Assembly: GCA_036927565.1 (NCBI GenBank)
Contig: JAYESD010000001.1
Span: forward strand, 14,880,001 to 14,944,000
From: Tuctoria greenei
Taxonomy: Eukaryota > Streptophyta > Magnoliopsida > Poales > Poaceae
Direction of reading: 5' to 3'
DNA: 64,000 nucleotides
Below, one piece after another: positions 46,673 to 60,599 of the stretch. The notes beneath the pieces were generated by a model. It was not told where the DNA came from and made no database searches. It saw only the letters and a list, made by a program, of their open reading frames with translations. Within the stretch, counting starts at the first letter, position 1. Each line of letters begins with the position of its first letter. The position numbers and the translations under genes are program-made.

Positions 46673-47864
46673 CCTCCGTAGAGACATGGTTCAGGTTGCC
46701 ACGAGCAAAATTCTGTTGTCCCCGGTTCTCTTGTGGTTGTCCTCCATTGGGTCTTGGGTTTTGTCTCGGCACATTGCTTCCTTGACCAAGTCCTGACTTA
46801 GGACATTGATGCGCAAAGTGTCCAGCTTCTCCACAAGTATAGCACTTCTTAACTCCACCAGAATTATTGGGACGAGCTTGGTTTTGAACGCTTGCACCAG
46901 GAAAGTTAGCATGAGGTGCAAAAGGCATTGGAGGCCTAGGTGCTTGCATGGCAGGGCACTGCTGTACGAACTGAGTTGGGCGCGGTGCATAACCAGGGCA
47001 CTGTATAGGAGTAGAGGAGCTGTAATATGGCGCATTAGGAGGTGCAAAGCGAGGGCGCACATTACTTCCTTGTTGTTGTCCTTGATATGGCGTCTTCCTC
47101 TTGTTGTCTTGTTCCATCTCACGGACCTTGTTCTCCACCACAATTGCTTTGTCCACAAGCTTTTGGAGATTTGCATAGTCACAATTGAGCAATTGCACTT
47201 GGATTTCATTGTTCAAGCCCCTCATGAATAAGTATTGCTTCCGGCTGTCCCGGCTCACATCCTCAGGCGCATATCTTGAGAGTTGAGTGAACTTATTGAG
47301 ATATTCACCAACGCTCGATCTTCCTTGCCTCAAGTTCTCAAATTCTGGCCTCTTCAAAATCATAACACCTTCCAGCACATAATGAGAATGGAAGCTCTCT
47401 TTGAATTCGGTCCAAGTAATTCTCTCTTGGTTCTCATGAGCATTGCATAGTGAATTCCACCAATCGGCAGCTGCTCCAACTAGTTGATGAGAAGGAAATA
47501 AGACCTTCTCCCAGTCACTACATTGGACAATAGCTAGCTTCTTCTTAATGGACTTCAGCCAATCATCCGCATCCATAGGGTCAGCGACTTGAGCAAAGGT
47601 CGGCGGCCTAGTCCCCATAAACTCTCTCAACCGGTTATGAGGAGGTGGGGGTGGTGGTGGAGGCATGTGGGGCTGATTATTGATGTTACCAGCCTGTAGC
47701 TGTTCTATAGTTTGTATCATGGTCTGCATGAGTTGGTTCTGCATAGCCAGTAGCTGCTCAATATTGATAGCTCCATGAGCAGGTCCTTGTCCATTGTTGT
47801 TCTGAGGTACTCCATGGTTCTCCTCCTCATCATTAACATCCCTCTAGTTGCAAGTTCTCACCAT
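46673..47864 (-). pseudogene. B2: gag
   Basis: Starts MVRTCN with a TAG at codon 7 and then runs open for about 390 codons up to C2. It shows ADDWLKSIKKKLAIVQCSD, GAAADWWNSLCNAHENQERI and YVLEGVMILKRPEFENLRQ, then a Pro/Gln-rich stretch and an intact CCHC knuckle CYTCGEAGHFAHQC. Read-through into protease is cut by C2. The single early stop is the only visible defect in this part. Confidence 0.85.
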
Positions 47865-48120
47865 ATGAAGAAAAGCAAGAGATAAGAATTAGAAAACGTC
47901 CCCAACTATATGCATCAAGGGATATGAAACTAAACAACTAACTACTCTAACCTACGTGAATATGGTAATGCTAAAGCATCCCAAAATCCTCTATTAAGCA
48001 CACAAGCAAACAATATATAGAGCAAACAGCACACCAAACAAAAACACATCGATTCCTGAGTGCTCCTATGTGCTCTAAAGTGTCCATTCTATCTAGGCTG
48101 CATCCTACGGTCAAGTTGTG

Positions 48121-48134
48121 GCTCTGATACCAAT
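48121..48134 (-). other. B2: primer-binding site
   Basis: Minus strand TTGGTATCAGAGC one base from the 5' LTR, complementary to initiator Met tRNA. Confidence 0.85.
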
Positions 48135-48135
48135 C

Positions 48136-50956
48136 TGTGACACTCGGTTTCGAAAATGAACCAAGTGAACGCATATGTGTGCCCAGGACGTTCAACACAC
48201 ATACACGAGTGCATTCACAAAAGAGTATACAGAAAATTACCACAGAACAAGATTAATTAACCAAATTTTATTACACTAACCATATCATCCTCGAGTACAG
48301 GTTCTAATGAATATTAATGACAAATTCAACTAATGCAGCAGAAATAAACTAAATAAGCAAACTAAATAGCTAAGCAGCATAAGCAATAGGGTATAGCGCA
48401 ACTCCATGCAACACCACAGGCAAGCTGACGGTAGACACGGCCTAGAACTCCGTATTATCTCCATTAAACTCCCAAACCTGACCTGCAACTATTGGGGGGG
48501 GGGGGTATTGCAAGGGTGAGTACATGTCGTACTCAGCAAGTGTGGAAAGTATGACATGTGGCTGATTCAAATGACGAATATAATAATGGTTGAGTGCTGA
48601 AAAGTATATTAACATTTGAAAAGCAATATATTACATGTATATGAAATAAACCCATCATAAGACATATAGTTATCATAATACCAGTTCATATTCCATATTC
48701 ATCATCATATACCAACATCCATATTCAATACCAGAAATTAATTCATAACCATCCATAACCATTACCAAACCATAACCATAACCAACCAACCATCCCAAAT
48801 TTCAAGTTTCCTCTAATCATGTGAAGGTCCAGGTTGCTCATAACCGGAAGCACGGCTATCATGATAGTTTTAGACACACTCTGCAGAGGTTGTACCGCTT
48901 TACCCACGTGTTTGTGATTTTATCACCTTTCAATGACTATAGAATCTCAATTATGCCGTCTCACACTTCCGTAGGTGTGTGGCCAAGAGATCACAAAATA
49001 GCCTTTACAAAGGGATTACTAGCCTATTTAGACCCCACTGAGGTTTCACCGGTGGCAATGTCTCCAACTGAGCACATCTTCAACCAAGGGCCCCCTCTTG
49101 AGCCATTCGAATCCCGGGGTAGTCTCACCAATCATCAACAAACCCAATCCGACTACCCCTTCTTCGAGCATCCTCAATGGTCTAAATAGCACTGGCAAAG
49201 CCCTAATTAATCAGCTACGCTGCACCCATATTTGGCCTCATGGTGGCACTGTAAATTTTGGATGGTCGCTCCACGAACCGGTCCTTAGATCTAAAGCAAG
49301 TAATCCACCATACATCCAACCCATCAACATACCAGGCTTGCTTAGATCACCCATTACCATATCAGATTTAACAAGTTCATGTCAACCACAATCTCATTAA
49401 TGCATAATTAAATTAAGTAGTGTAGTTGTTCTTCCATACCAACTAATTAAGTGAAGCAAAAAGGTAAAAATCCTATCCCGACTCTCTACCATATATCCCA
49501 GGTGACAAGGGTGGTTAAACAAAGCTATAAACTTCCTATCATAGGATTCCCATCAAATTGATACAAGCATGCAGTTTTGCAAACAAAACATTTATTTCAA
49601 AACAGGATCAATATACTTCAAGGACACTTGCCTTACTCTTGGGATTGGTTCGGGTCGAAGCCTTCAAACTCTTGGTGCTGTAGTTCCTCCGCGGCACTCT
49701 CTAGCGCTAATCCGTCTAATGGGCACAATAAACATACAAGACAAGAAACACAATCAAAGAGTGCACAAATATTACTCAATATGACATGACATGCATGATT
49801 AATGAAAATGCAAGGTGGAACTTGTTAATAGATTGCTTTTAAAGGATCATCAATTAGTTCTAATAGTTTTTAACAAGTTTATACAGGTTTGGAGTTGAAT
49901 AGGTCTAATTTTAGAATTCATTTGACGCAATTTAACCAGAAAAATTGGACTAGTCCGCTAGGGACCGGACAAGTCCGCACTGCGCAAGAACAACATATTA
50001 GGGTTTTCTAGATCGACGTGAATTTGGAGTTTTGGGGTTGAATTCACGTAAGGAAAAGAGAATAGAAGGTATACCAGGTGTTTAGAACTCCAATGAGTCA
50101 AGAAACTTGGAGACAACACTTGGATCTTAATGGTCTAGGGTTGATTATGAACTTGGAGATGTTTTGGTGATGAAGAACGAAACTTGATGGAGATCTTGAT
50201 CCTCTATCATTTCCTTCTCTTCTTCTTCTTGCTTGGGATCTCCTTCTCCCTCCTTGATGGTGGCTCTCCAAGAACTAGGGTTTTGGTGGGGTGGAAAAGT
50301 GGCAAATAGATGTCAAGCCAGGGGGTGGGTTGTTTATATAGAGGTGGAGGCTAGGGTTAGATGGATTTCGAGTTTGAGAGGAGTAGATGCCGATTTAGAG
50401 TCCCACATGGGCTCTAAAAGAGTTAGGCACAATGTCCCTAGGCCCACTTAACGTGAAACCCAAGAAACAAGTCGTAAAACAAAAGATCAACTCGGAGTCG
50501 CAAAATATCAGACAAGTCCGAAAAGGACCGGACTAGTCTGAAGTTAGTCAGAAAGAAATCGGACAAGTCTGGCCAAAAATCGGACAAGTCCGACTTTAGT
50601 CAGGGAGGATAACGGACAAGTCCGCTGGAACACCAGACTAGTCTGGACAAGTCCAGGGACTTAGCAAATTTTCAAGGATTCTTGGAACACCGGACTAGTC
50701 CGCATAAAATCGGACAAGTCTGAAAATATCCAAAGGCAAAATCGGATTAGTCCGCAGCGAAAACGGACAAGTATGTTTGAAGTCAGAGAGAAATCGGACT
50801 AGTCCTCACCAAAATCGGACTAGTCCGCACTTTTCAGCATTTTAAGTGTGGTTTTGTTCCAAATCAATTTTAAACTTGTTCCTCTTTATGTGGGTTAATG
50901 TTAAACATGTATATGAATGTATGTAGGGCATGATGCATGAAAATGAGGGTGTTACA
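48136..50956 (-). repeat. B2: 5' LTR (2821 bp)
   Basis: Matches the 3' LTR with many scattered substitutions. TATA box at 50333-50342 (minus strand), downstream motif pair at about 49943-49980. Confidence 0.9.
50497..50834 (-). promoter_or_regulatory. U3 palindrome array of the B2 5' LTR
   Basis: About 14 copies, position by position the same as in the 3' LTR. Differences between the two are mostly CG to TG or CA. Confidence 0.75.
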
Positions 50957-52156
50957 CAACCCATCCACGTACCATGCTTGCTTAGATCACCCATTAACTT
51001 ATCATATTAACCAATTCATATTAACCTTAATCTCATTAATGCATAATTAAATGGTGCAGTTGTTTTCCCATCCCAATTAATTAAGTGAAGCAAAAAGGTA
51101 AAAAGCCCTTCCCGACTCTCTACCATGAATTCCAGATGACAAGGGTGGTTAAACAAAGCTAGTAAACTTCCTATCATAGGATTCCCATCAAATTGACACA
51201 AGCATGCAGTTTTGAAAACAAAGCATTTATTGTCAAAACAGGATCAATGTGTTCAAGGACACTTGCCTTGCTCTTGAGCTTGATTAGGATGAAAGACTTC
51301 AAATTCCTAGTGATGGAGATCCTCTGCAGCACTCTCTAGCGCAAATTCGTCTAATCCACACAATAAATATACAAGACAAGAATCACAATCAATAAGTGCA
51401 CATATATTACTCAATATGTCATTACATGCATGATTAATGCAAACGCAAAGCAAAACTAGTTAATGAGTTGTTAATGATGTTTACCAACTAGTTCTAATAG
51501 CTCTTAACAAGTTTGAACAAGTTTGGAATTATTTCAAAACAATTTAGATTTAATTTAACAGGAAATAGATCGCAAAATCGGACAAGTCCGCAGGAGGTCA
51601 GACTAGTTTGCCCGTCGCAGGAACAATGAACTAGGGTTTTCTAGATCGACGTGAATTTGGAGAAACGGGGTTGAATTCACGTGAGAAAGAGAAAGTAGAA
51701 GGTATACCAGGTGTTTAGGACTCCAAAGAATCAAGAGTTTTGGAGGCAACACTTGGATCTTGATGATCTAGGATTGATGAAGAACTTGAAGGTGAATTGG
51801 TGATGAAGAACGAAAACTTGATGGAGATCTTGATCCTCTTTTGTTTCCTCCTCTTCTTCTTCTTGCTCGGGATCTCCTTCTCCCTCCTTGATGGTGGCTC
51901 TCCACGAACTAGGGTTTGGGTGGACTTTCAATTGAGGCAAAAGGATATAAGGTTGGTTGTTTATATAAGGGTGGAGGCTAGGCTTTGATGGAATTCGAGT
52001 TTAAGATGGGTAGAGGCCGGTTTGGGGTCGCACATGGGCTCCGAAAAGAGTAGACACGACGTCCTTAGGCTCACTTAAGGTAAATTCCAAAAACAAGTCG
52101 TGAAACAAAAGATCAATTCGGAATCGCGATTTACCGAACATATCCAAAAAGGGTCG

Positions 52157-53224
<1,068 letters not shown>

Positions 53225-53226
53225 GG

Positions 53227-53563
53227 CCGGACTAGTCCGAAGTTGGTGAGAGAGATATCGAACCATTTCGGACTAGATCGTACAAGTCCGAACTTGATCA
53301 GGGGAAAAACAGACAAGTCTGGCCAAAACCGAACAAGTCCAATTTTTGTGAGGAAAAACGGACAAGTCTGCAGCAATACCACACAAGTCCAGGGACTTAG
53401 CAAAATCTCTAAGGAATTGGAATACCGGACTAGTCCGCAATAGACCGAACAAGTCTGAAACTGTCCTAAGGCAAAAACGGACTAGTTCACAGCAAAAACA
53501 GACTAGTCCGATGGAGGTCAGAGAGAAATCGAACTAGTCCGCACGAAAACCAGACTAGTCTGC
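53227..53563 (-). promoter_or_regulatory. U3 palindrome array of B3
   Basis: About 14 motif copies, more decayed than in B2 (CGGACTAGATCG, CAGACAAGTCTGG, CGAACAAGTCTG). The array is cut at one end by E. Confidence 0.65.
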
Positions 53564-53697
53564 ACTTACCAGAATTCTTAAGTGCGGTTTTGCTCTAAAT
53601 TCATTTTAAACTCATTTCTTTTTATGTGGATTAATGTTAAACATGTATATGAACTTGTGCAATGCATGGTGCATGAAAATGAGGTTGTTACAGGTGT

Positions 53698-54373
53698 CCA
53701 GCATAACATTGCTACCCCATACCACCCACAAACAAGTGGTCAAGCAGAAATATCTAATAAGCAAATTAAGAATATTCTGCAAAAGACCATCTTGGAAATG
53801 AGAACGGGATGGAAGCATAAGTTACCCGACGCATTGTGGGCATATCGTACTGCCTACAAAACTCGCATCGGCATGTCTCCTTTCTGTCTGGTCTGTGGGA
53901 AGACTTGTCATCTTCCTGTAGAGTTGGAACATAGAGCCTATTGGGCGAACAAGCGGTGGAACATGGACCTTTACGAAGCAGGAAAACACCGATTGAAGCA
54001 ACTCTCCAAGATGGAAGAGTGGAGAGATAAGGCGTACCATAGTGCCAAAATTTACAAGGAAAGAACTGAAAGGTGGCACGATAAGAGGATTACACCTAAA
54101 GAGTTCAAGCTCGGAGATAAAGTTCTACTCTTCAATTCTAGGGTTAAACTCTTTGGACATGGGACGCTCAGAAGTAAATGGGAAGGACCATTCACTGTAG
54201 TAGAAACCTCATCTAATGGAGCAATCACACTCCAAGGTGATGATGATCAGCTATTTAAAGTGAATGGGCACCGACTCAAATTATTTCTTGAATCCCAAGA
54301 GGAGGAGGCGGAAAAGGAAATTGCCATGATAAATCTTATTGATTTTCATGTTGTTTCACTAAATTCTGTCTAA
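53698..54373 (+). pseudogene. D: integrase, second fragment
   Basis: Open to its stop codon. HPQTSGQAEISNKQIKN holds the catalytic Glu. DALWAYRTAYKTRIGMSPF, CHLPVELEHRAYWANKRW, WRDKAYHSAKIYKERT and VLLFNSRVKLFGHGTL follow, then an acidic tail ending SLNSV. The sequence is well preserved with no stops, suggesting that D was still intact at the time of the B3 insertion. Confidence 0.85.
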
Positions 54374-54467
54374 ATTCTCCGCTTCCAATTAATGGGCCCA
54401 TCTAATTATTCATTTATGGGGCCCATTAAGCCAACCCATGGAAACTTAGCCCAAATGGAGCCGGGAA

Positions 54468-54483
54468 GGGTTCGGCCGAACCC
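54468..54483. repeat. D: palindrome GGGTTCGGCCGAACCC
   Basis: Perfect 16-bp palindrome just after pol. Variants lie at 55818-55834 and a second perfect copy at 57438-57453. Confidence 0.8.
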
Positions 54484-54662
54484 TAGGTTCGGTCGACATC
54501 CCCCTTGCGCCGTCAGCTTTCTGTTTTCTCGTGCGGACTCTTCCGACGTATCCCAACAATACTTTTGGTGCTATCGTGCTTTTCGCGCCTATATATTGAC
54601 GAGAACAGAAGGGAGAAACTTACACCATCCAGAAAAACACATCTCCTGTTCCTCCCATCCAA

Positions 54663-55501
54663 GTGATGGCCGATAAGAAAATTGTGCCTCATCCCCACTC
54701 TAGCTCAACCTTCAACCTGAGCGGAGACATCACGCCCGCCAATGACAAGTCTCCTCTTGCTTTGGAGTCCGTCATGGCATTATATGTCGTACCTCTCGCC
54801 ATGATCCTGCCACCGACGATGACTCTGCGTGGGCGTAGCACCACACCTCGTGGTGCTGCACGGTCACTCTCCCCTCAGAGGACGCCCATGAAGTCGACGA
54901 CGCTTGCACATCGTCAGACTTCGACTAGCCTTAAGTCAGTCAAGACCCGTCTTTTTACTGAAAAATATGAGTCTCTCCCAAAGCTGCAGCCTGATGAGGA
55001 GTTCATGTACACTTTTAAGACCAAGGAAGGTGACGTAGTGAGCCACCATTACAAGTCACATGCGCGTACCTCGCTTGAGCATGTGGGAGACCACCTTATT
55101 ATTCATGGGGTGCGCAAGCCTGAAGGAGGCTATGCAAAAAACTTTTTCAAGCAAATGGATAATGTGGTAATGGAGGAATCGACGGGCTTGTCACCCTCCA
55201 AGATCAGGCATCACCTCTCGGCACCTCCATCAGAGAGCCACCTGGCCAATTTGAGGACAGCGACGGGAAATCTCCTCGTGCCCTTAAAGTGGCACAACTC
55301 TCTAAGGAGTTAGCTTCTCTTTGTTTGGAGAACAAGAAGCTATCGGACTTAGTGGCTGAAGGGCGCATTGAGAGGGCGGAACTGAAGGAAGAACTCGTAT
55401 CCCTCAAGGAGGAGATTGATGGTGTTCGCTGTGGCATGGGCGCCAAGCTGCGGCGTGTATGCAATGTCGTCAGTAAGCCCGACATCTACAGCGCTCCATA
55501 G
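54663..55501 (+). pseudogene. D: accessory ORF after pol, frameshifted
   Basis: The first part (54663-55313) starts MADKKIVPHPHSSSTF. It has a Ser/Thr/Pro-rich section and a more ordered section (EEFMYTFKTKEGDVVSHHY, KSHARTSLEHVGDHLIIHG). The second part, one frame away from about 55280, is a coiled coil (LSKELASLCLENKKLSDLV and ERAELKEELVSLKEEIDGV), ending at 55501. Athila/Tat elements often have an extra ORF here. I see no signal peptide or transmembrane segment. I do not recognise its function. Confidence 0.55.
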
Positions 55502-57075
55502 TTTAGATGTCCCGGCCGCATAGGATGCTTACTAGCTTTAGTTTAGTTTTATTCCAAATTTTTCTCTTGAATTTAGATTGAATAACGTAAGCATCCCCAT
55601 ATTTTGAGTTTAATAAAGTGAACTTACCGGTTCATCTAACCCGTAAAGTTCTCCCTTTAGTTTATTTGTGTTGAATAAAGAATTTAGAGAACAAGTGTGG
55701 GGGAGGTACCCCAAAATTGCGAATTCCTGATGTGCAAAAATAGCATTACATCTTGAAATACGTCGCAACCGAACATACGACTTGACACGTCGAAACATAG
55801 CAGCAAAAAGGCCGGAAGGGGGTCAGCCGAACCCCCTGGTCAGCCGACCTGGTGTGGGCCCCACACGGCTCCGTTTCGCTCCACAAATTTGGTTTGGATT
55901 TTCTACCCCTGAATATGCATGCTACTTTACTGTTTGAGTTGATTTAATGTTTAATACTAAATATGTGAAATCAATTCAACTCAACAGTTAAAAACTAGAA
56001 ACTTGGTAGTCAAAATTTGTTTGAGCTAAAAATTTGAATTCTTTATATTTCAATTTTTTGCCTTGTTTATTATTCTCATAAGAAAAGTAAAAAAACACGT
56101 CATCTAAGTGTTTGACTAGTGTGATATGGTAAATGAGTTACTTGAGGAAATATCTCTTTGCTTGAAATTGATTTTGATGCTTGCATAATTTGGAGTCTTG
56201 AACTTTGCCTGATTCTCTAATTGGATATTTAAATACCAACCTTGGCCATATGATACAAATTCTTGAAAAGCACATGCATATGTCACTTTGCCTTTTATTG
56301 AACTTTGTCAAAATCGTGACCCAATTGAGTGACATGCATGAACATTTTGACTTAGAAATTCTTGTGCACCTTATTCATGCAAAATTTCTCACATTGAGAA
56401 TTTGAATCCACCATTCATCCACCCAATAAAGAAACTCCATACATTTTGGTCATTAAAATCTCTCTAGAAAATAATAATAAAAAGGTGTAGAAGATATGGC
56501 TACGAAATTCAATTAAAAAAAAGAGTAGCCATGTTTCATCCTTAAAGAGAGAAAACATGGAGTACACATATATCCATGCCATTCATATGCACAAGAATTT
56601 TCTTTGTCAATTTGTTTGTTGCATAAATCTCTCATAGGATCAACTTTCTTGACTTAGTAATATATGAATTGCAATGTGTGCCACAATTATCCCTACCAAA
56701 CTCCAAATATAGCTATATTTAGTATAGGGATAAAATTGGCACAACTTGCCAAAGTGAGGATGAAAACACTTTGAGAGACTTGAGATATTCCAAATGAGAG
56801 ATGAGGGCAATTGTTTCTTTGACTTTCTGAATATAGCAAATTGTCAGATCATTTCGGCGAGGGAAGATCCAAGAGAACTACATTCCAACCATTCCACTCT
56901 TTAAACACCCAAGATTAATGTGGTAGCCACATCCTACAAAGAGAATTCATGAATTGAGGTATGAGTTAAAATATCTAGTATTCTCTTTTTCTAACTTATA
57001 GCAAAATTTATGGTATCACCTTAGTTCTTTTTCTTGCCTTCACTCGAGGACGAGCAAATGACTAAGTGTGGGGGG
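55502..57075 (+). other. D: noncoding stretch before the 3' LTR
   Basis: AT-rich, with polypurine-like AGTGTGGGGGAGG at about 55693-55706 and AGTGTGGGGGG at 57065-57075. No gene seen. Long untranslated DNA between the last ORF and LTR is usual in this group. Confidence 0.5.
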
Positions 57076-58287
57076 CGTTTATTAACGGTCCTTAAGTACC
57101 ATATTTAGACCGTCAATTCACCTCCTAATGTGCACAAAAGAGAAACACGACATAGTGATAGGGTTTAAAACTAACCAATTCCACAAGTGTTGGTGTTTAT
57201 TTGTATGCAGGTGAATTTAGACCCAAAATACCAAGACATGCAGGGAGTAATCCATAAAATTGGATTTCGACAAATCAGACGATGCCACATGTCATCACAT
57301 GGATCAAATGACCCACAACCAGAAGTATCTGAGGTCATCCAACAGTGTAACATCCATATCAGTCAATGGGACTCACCTGAATATCACCCCGAGGAAGCAC
57401 ATAAGAAATGGTCAACTTTTATGTTCGGCCGACTAGGGGGTTCGGCCGAACCCTTCCTGATGCCAAACTCGATCAGCTTCCACGTGTCGACTCCCTGTGA
57501 TGTCCTGATCACGATGAAGACTAATTCACGCGCATTTTGTGGCGGGAACAAACCTCCCCCCTATAAATAGAACCTCACACCTCACTCCACACACTTACCA
57601 AAATTTGAAAATAGAATACCACTCCTAAGGTTTAGAGTAGTCCTAGAGGATGTCAAGTAGAAGAAGAGTGTGGTGAGAGTTTAGGAGAAGGGGGTTTGGG
57701 CTTGTCAAGTCCCTCTTCTACACTTGTATCCCTACAAAGGTGTACTCAAATCAAGTAAGCCCTTTCAAGTTTGATTCTCAATTCATAGTAGTTTGCTTAA
57801 GTAGTTACTTATGGGCTCATTGCTTTAATTTATTATAGTCTCTAGTTGTAGCTTTGTGTTTGAAACAACTAGAGTTGTGATTTAGAACATAAGCGTGGTA
57901 CGGTTAGAAATCACCAGTGAATATCTCGTAGACCCACAGATTGAAAAAGTAGGCAGTAGGTGGTGACATCACTATTTGTCCTTAGTAATCCTCCACGTTC
58001 GGCTATGCTATAGGTTCTTGGCGGAAGTCGTCCTAGTGTTGCTAGGGATAAACCCGTACCCAAAGCAAGCAGCTACCGCAAATTCTTTTGAATTAGAATC
58101 AATACTTTGAATTCCTCTCTCTTCTTTGCCTACCAAACAACTTTGTGTCTTTGGATGAATTAGTTCGTAAGAGTACACACACGTTACTTGGATTCGATAC
58201 CCTTGGAATACTCTCTTGAGAGAAAGTGTTACACGACAGTTTCCGTGCGCTTGCAGATTTTTATCTGTGATGTAAGAAATGTCAACA
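57076..58287 (+). repeat. D: probable 3' LTR
   Basis: Begins after the polypurine tract as CGTTTATTAACGG (CG where TG is expected) and probably ends ATGTCAACA near 58287. A TATA box, CTATAAATAG, lies at 57561-57570. No second LTR copy is in the window, so both borders are estimates. It contains no gene. Confidence 0.45.
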
Positions 58288-58499
58288 TTTGCAACGGCCG
58301 TCGCAAATAACCTTATTTGCGACGGTGGCCTTCGCAAATAAGTTAAATTGCGACAAAACACAAGTGATGGCCGAAAGCCGTCGCAAATAAGGAAAACCAT
58401 CGTAATAAGCTAATTACGATGGTTTTCCTTATTTGCGATGGTTTTTCGCTTATTTGTGACGGCTTTGGCCATTGCAAATTGTCGGGATTCCTGTAGTGG
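58288..58499 (-). mobile_element. Right end of a CACTA element
   Basis: Ends GGGATTCCTGTAGTG, i.e. CACTACAGGAATCCC on the other strand. Subterminal repeats of GCGACGGC/CGCAAATAA type fill the segment. No left end is present in the window. D may have inserted in this element, leaving the rest left of D. Confidence 0.65.
58381..58438. other. Perfect hairpin, 26-bp arms
   Basis: Arms 58381-58406 and 58413-58438 are exact reverse complements around the 6-base loop AAGCTA. They are two subterminal repeats head to head. Confidence 0.9.
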
Positions 58500-58620
58500 T
58501 CAAGTAACCAACCATTCCGAGAAGAAACTGTAAACGTGTGAGCTTGCAATATAATCTATGGAGCTCCTGCTTTCTTGCTGCAACCTACCAAGATTTCGTC
58601 TTTTATGTTTCTGATACTTA

Positions 58621-58753
58621 GACCGTCCGCAGTAGTACGTTGTAAAGTATATTGTATACATTGTAGCGTAGTAGATGTTTAAAGTACATACAGTATAATT
58701 AGAAGATGAATAGTGTATAAAGTATGCTTTAGACTATACTGGTGCAAACAGCC
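58621..58753. mobile_element. Tourist-like MITE (133 bp), degenerate
   Basis: GACCGTCCGCAGTAG at the left and CTGGTGCAAACAGCC at the right are imperfect inverted repeats flanked by TTA (58618-58620 and 58754-58756). Size, TTA duplication and TIR type fit Harbinger-derived MITEs. Confidence 0.5.
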
Positions 58754-59866
58754 TTAGGGTGTGTCACTTTGTCACATTAAAAATGTACGTCTCTTGCTTG
58801 CACAGACATCTCTTCCTGATAACACAAACAAACAAGGGATCCCCAACAGAAAAGCTCGAGATTGTAATCCTGTAGTTCAATGCTTGGGCATCACATGTGT
58901 ATCTCCTATACATACATCTGTCCAGAATACATATTTTGAGCACATGTACAACATGAATGCTAAAACTATTTAATTTACAAGCATGGAGATCACGTTTCTC
59001 ACTAAAGGAAATGAGTAAAAGGTCATTGGTCATATGACCGACAGCCGACGGTCATAAACCGTCGGTAAACTAACGGTTTTAATCGATGTCCTTTACTAGA
59101 CGTATTTAACTTTTATAGTTGTCAGTAATAACGTACATAACACTAATATTCGTTAAACCCGACAGCTTTAAAGTTTAGTCGGGTGTGTCAGACCAACACT
59201 TTTATTCGTACATAGCTGTCGGCCAACGAGCCAATTGCTATTATGGAACTCTTAAGAAGTGGCTTCGACAGAACGGCACTTATATTGTGGGCTTCGATAA
59301 AATAGCCTTCTTAACATGAATCCACCGTCAAAATAGCATTACCATACATTTTAGGTCTTTTTCTTTTTTCTTTTCTGTATTTTTTATTTTATGAGCTCCG
59401 AAAATGTCCAAAATGCCCTTGTTTCCTTTTTTCCCTTGTGCAGCCGATTTTCTTCGTACTGTTTAAGCAGCGCTCGTGAGAATATGGGTTTCCAACCTAA
59501 CAACTACCAACCCCTCGCGTTTTCCTGTATTTGGATGACTAATCGAAATGCTAATCCAAGTTTGACGGTCATCTGATCTATGCCCAATTGAAGGCCTCGA
59601 CATTGACATCACATCCCCTGTTCTCTCGCATTTTCCCCATTGAAAATAAAGCTAGGTTGTTCTGTATCGTTCTATCAGACTGCTGTGTCTGTTTTATTTG
59701 AAGCTAGCTGTGTATAAAACCCAACCACGTCTCAGTTCAGAGTGTTGTATTTGTAGTTTTAACAGAGCAACCACCTCAACATCGCTGCCAAGTGAAGAAA
59801 TTCAAATGATACAGCAGCTGGAATGATGCTGCCAAGTGAAAAAATTCTTGTAACCGACTGAAAAGC

Positions 59867-60202
59867 ATGGAGATTGAGCGGCAGCACCTCGACAGCATGT
59901 TGGCGGCGGCAGAACGCGTGGTGGCGGCAGATCAATTGCGGGGCTACGCGAGGAGGGCGGCGACGGCTAACCCCTGGAGCGGCGAAGAGAGGCGCCTCAC
60001 GCCTGAGGACACGACGGCCTTGGCTCCAAACACTTGGGACAATGAGGGCGGCGGCCCCTCGCGTGCGGGACGGCGGGAGCCGCGCGTCACGTGGGGCCAG
60101 GCGGAGGCGGGCGCCTCACTTGCGGGAAAGCGTTGGCGTCGCCTCTCACGAGCGCTCCTTCAACAGTACGAAGGAAATCGGCTGCACCAAGGAAAAAAAT
60201 AA
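59867..60202 (+). pseudogene. Captured GC-rich fragment in the Mutator-like element
   Basis: A 111-codon frame starts MEIERQHLDSMLAAAERVV and runs into the right TIR. The first part looks coding (alpha-helical), the rest is low complexity. I do not recognise a family. Gene-fragment capture is plausible, as the GC content is much higher than around it. Confidence 0.35.
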
Positions 60203-60599
60203 ACAAGGTCATTTTGGTCATTTTCGGAGCTCATAAAATAAAATTAAAGAAAAAGAAAAAAGAAAAAGTTGTAAAATGTATTGTAATGCTATTTTAACGG
60301 TGCGTTCATGTTAAGAAGACTATTTTATCGAAGCCCATAGTATAAGTGTCATTCTGTCGAAGTCACTTAGGCTGTCTCCAACAGATATCCTATTAGGCAA
60401 CTCAAACCTTATTTAGGCTCTAAAACACCCTCCAACAGTCATCCCATCTACCGCGCCTATCTGAGGAGCTCTCCAGTCGGAAGCCGAAAGATAGGCGGCG
60501 AACGCAGGACGCCGAAATCAACCGCACGCCCTGTGAAAAAAAAATCAAAACAGGCTTTCGTCTCCTCACCGCGGGCGCCGCGCACCTCGACCTCGTTGC

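Larger units (their letters stand above)
30892..50956 (-). mobile_element. B2: complete Tekay-like gypsy retrotransposon with two nested C elements
   Basis: TSD caacc is present at 30887-30891 and 50957-50961. On the minus strand: 5' LTR 50956-48136, PBS, gag 47864-46673, C2 insertion, protease/RT/RNase H, integrase, C1 insertion, integrase end and chromodomain-like tail, polypurine tract, 3' LTR 33690-30892. Net length without C1 and C2 is about 10.4 kb. It has fewer stops than B1 and is probably younger, but it is still inactive. Confidence 0.9.
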
